A stretch of DNA of 41,926 bases from Hellea sp. Its GTDB lineage: Bacteria > Pseudomonadota > Alphaproteobacteria > Caulobacterales > Maricaulaceae. The notes under the pieces were generated by a model. It was not told the origin of the DNA. It searched no databases and worked only from the letters and a program-made list of their open reading frames with translations. Positions 41,633-41,926 of this stretch are shown here, in pieces. Position 1 is the stretch's first letter. Each line of letters begins with the position of its first letter. Position numbers and translations under genes: made by a program. The stretch covers positions 1 to 41,926 of the forward strand of contig JALZWM010000067.1 of the NCBI GenBank assembly GCA_023300105.1, read 5' to 3'.

Positions 41633-41926
41633 TTATCCTTTTTGGCTTGTCTTGGCTGCACTGCTTTGGCGAACGCGGTGCGAATTACTCGCCATCAATT
41701 TCTGTGCGGTACGGCTTGGCAGCGCGCGGTTAAGCAAGGCCAGAAATTTATTCACCCCGCCAGGAATAAAAACGGCGCGATTACGTTCGCAGGCCTCAAC
41801 GGCCTGCTCCGCGCAGTCCTTGGCCTCCATAAACATAAAGCTTGGTAATTTACTCACCGCGCCGCGAGTCCCGTTCACGTCATGAAATTCTGTAAAAACA
41901 AACCCCGGGCAGAGCGCGCTTACATG
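41633..41926 (-). CDS. Short-chain dehydrogenase, C-terminal part (runs off window end)
   Basis: The last 98 codons of an SDR. In frame to the window edge the translation begins HVSALCPGFVFTEFHDVNG, the classical post-catalytic P-G motif that follows YxxxK, then continues to MFMEAKDCAEQAVEACERN, a pattern of SDR helices. The Rossmann and catalytic parts lie to the right of the window. The ORF track shows only 41633-41878 because it wanted a start codon. It is the gene immediately upstream of pyrF, four bases away, probably in one operon. Confidence 0.85.
   Translation of the reverse strand, partial: HVSALCPGFVFTEFHDVNGTRGAVSKLPSFMFMEAKDCAEQAVEACERNRAVFIPGGVNKFLALLNRALPSRTAQKLMASNSHRVRQSSAAKTSQKG

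Noticed and set aside
1-41926. Search for CRISPR arrays, tRNAs, rRNAs, transposases, toxin-antitoxin pairs and phage genes.
   Set aside because: No regularly spaced repeats, cloverleaf sequences, transposase motifs or phage proteins were seen by eye. A computational scan was not possible here.

Overview
The window reads as chromosomal DNA of an alphaproteobacterium, most like the aquatic prosthecate lineages (Hyphomonadales/Maricaulales/Caulobacterales type). The basis is the set of alphaproteobacterial marker genes (polyprenyl synthase beside DUF2007, ETF-QO/TPR/ispE, DUF721 plus DsbA, DUF1036, DUF1674/SdhAF4, rpmH-rnpA-yidC-engB-argB), moderate GC content and a coding density typical of a free-living marine cell. 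No tRNA, rRNA, CRISPR array, prophage or insertion sequence was recognised. The species cannot be named from the sequence alone.

Layout. 1-2110: 5' part of glyQ and a DUF2007 gene (minus), and a divergent polyprenyl diphosphate synthase. 2145-4071: a TetR regulator divergent from a VOC protein and a CmcJ/NvfI-like putative oxygenase, with a clear operator between them and a terminator-like hairpin between VOC and CmcJ. 4114-8445: operon ETF-QO > TPR lipoprotein > ispE (minus). 8552-10226: RimK-like ATP-grasp ligase overlapping a UDG-family protein. 10238-13037: WecG/TagA glycosyltransferase, a ParA/MinD-fold protein without a P-loop, and an AraC regulator (all minus). 13308-15131: Atm1-type ABC exporter. 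15149-19016: PadR regulator divergent from a four-gene catabolic-looking operon (HSDL2-like SDR, DUF1330, DUF2855, dienoyl-CoA-isomerase-like crotonase). 19111-25344: dnaN, recF, a UbiH-type hydroxylase (minus) and ftsK. 25356-27518: DsbA-like and DciA-like (DUF721) genes (minus), then DUF1415. 27498-32699: small membrane ORF, orphan histidine kinase, mercuric-reductase-like flavoprotein, TVP38/TMEM64 and DUF547 (all minus). 32950-38645: rpmH, rnpA, yidC, engB, argB, a DUF1036/peptidoglycan-binding-like protein and a HAD 5'-nucleotidase. 38818-40886: SdhAF4-like protein and two tandem exported paralogues of unknown function. 40942-41926: pyrF and the C-terminal part of an SDR (minus).

How the genes work together. 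Most of the window is housekeeping: translation (glyQ, rpmH, rnpA, engB), membrane insertion (yidC), replication and repair (dnaN, recF, ftsK, DciA-like, UDG-like), respiration and ubiquinone (polyprenyl synthase, UbiH-type, ETF-QO, SdhAF4) and biosynthesis (ispE, argB, pyrF). Between these sit small accessory modules with their own regulators. The most interesting are the PadR-controlled SDR/DUF1330/DUF2855/isomerase operon, the TetR/VOC/CmcJ unit, the WecG plus P-loop-less ParA pair, the DUF547/TMEM64/flavoprotein/kinase set, and the tandem Cys-containing exported paralogues separated by two strong hairpins. No single element is provably a new system. The exported pair and the PadR operon are the best candidates.
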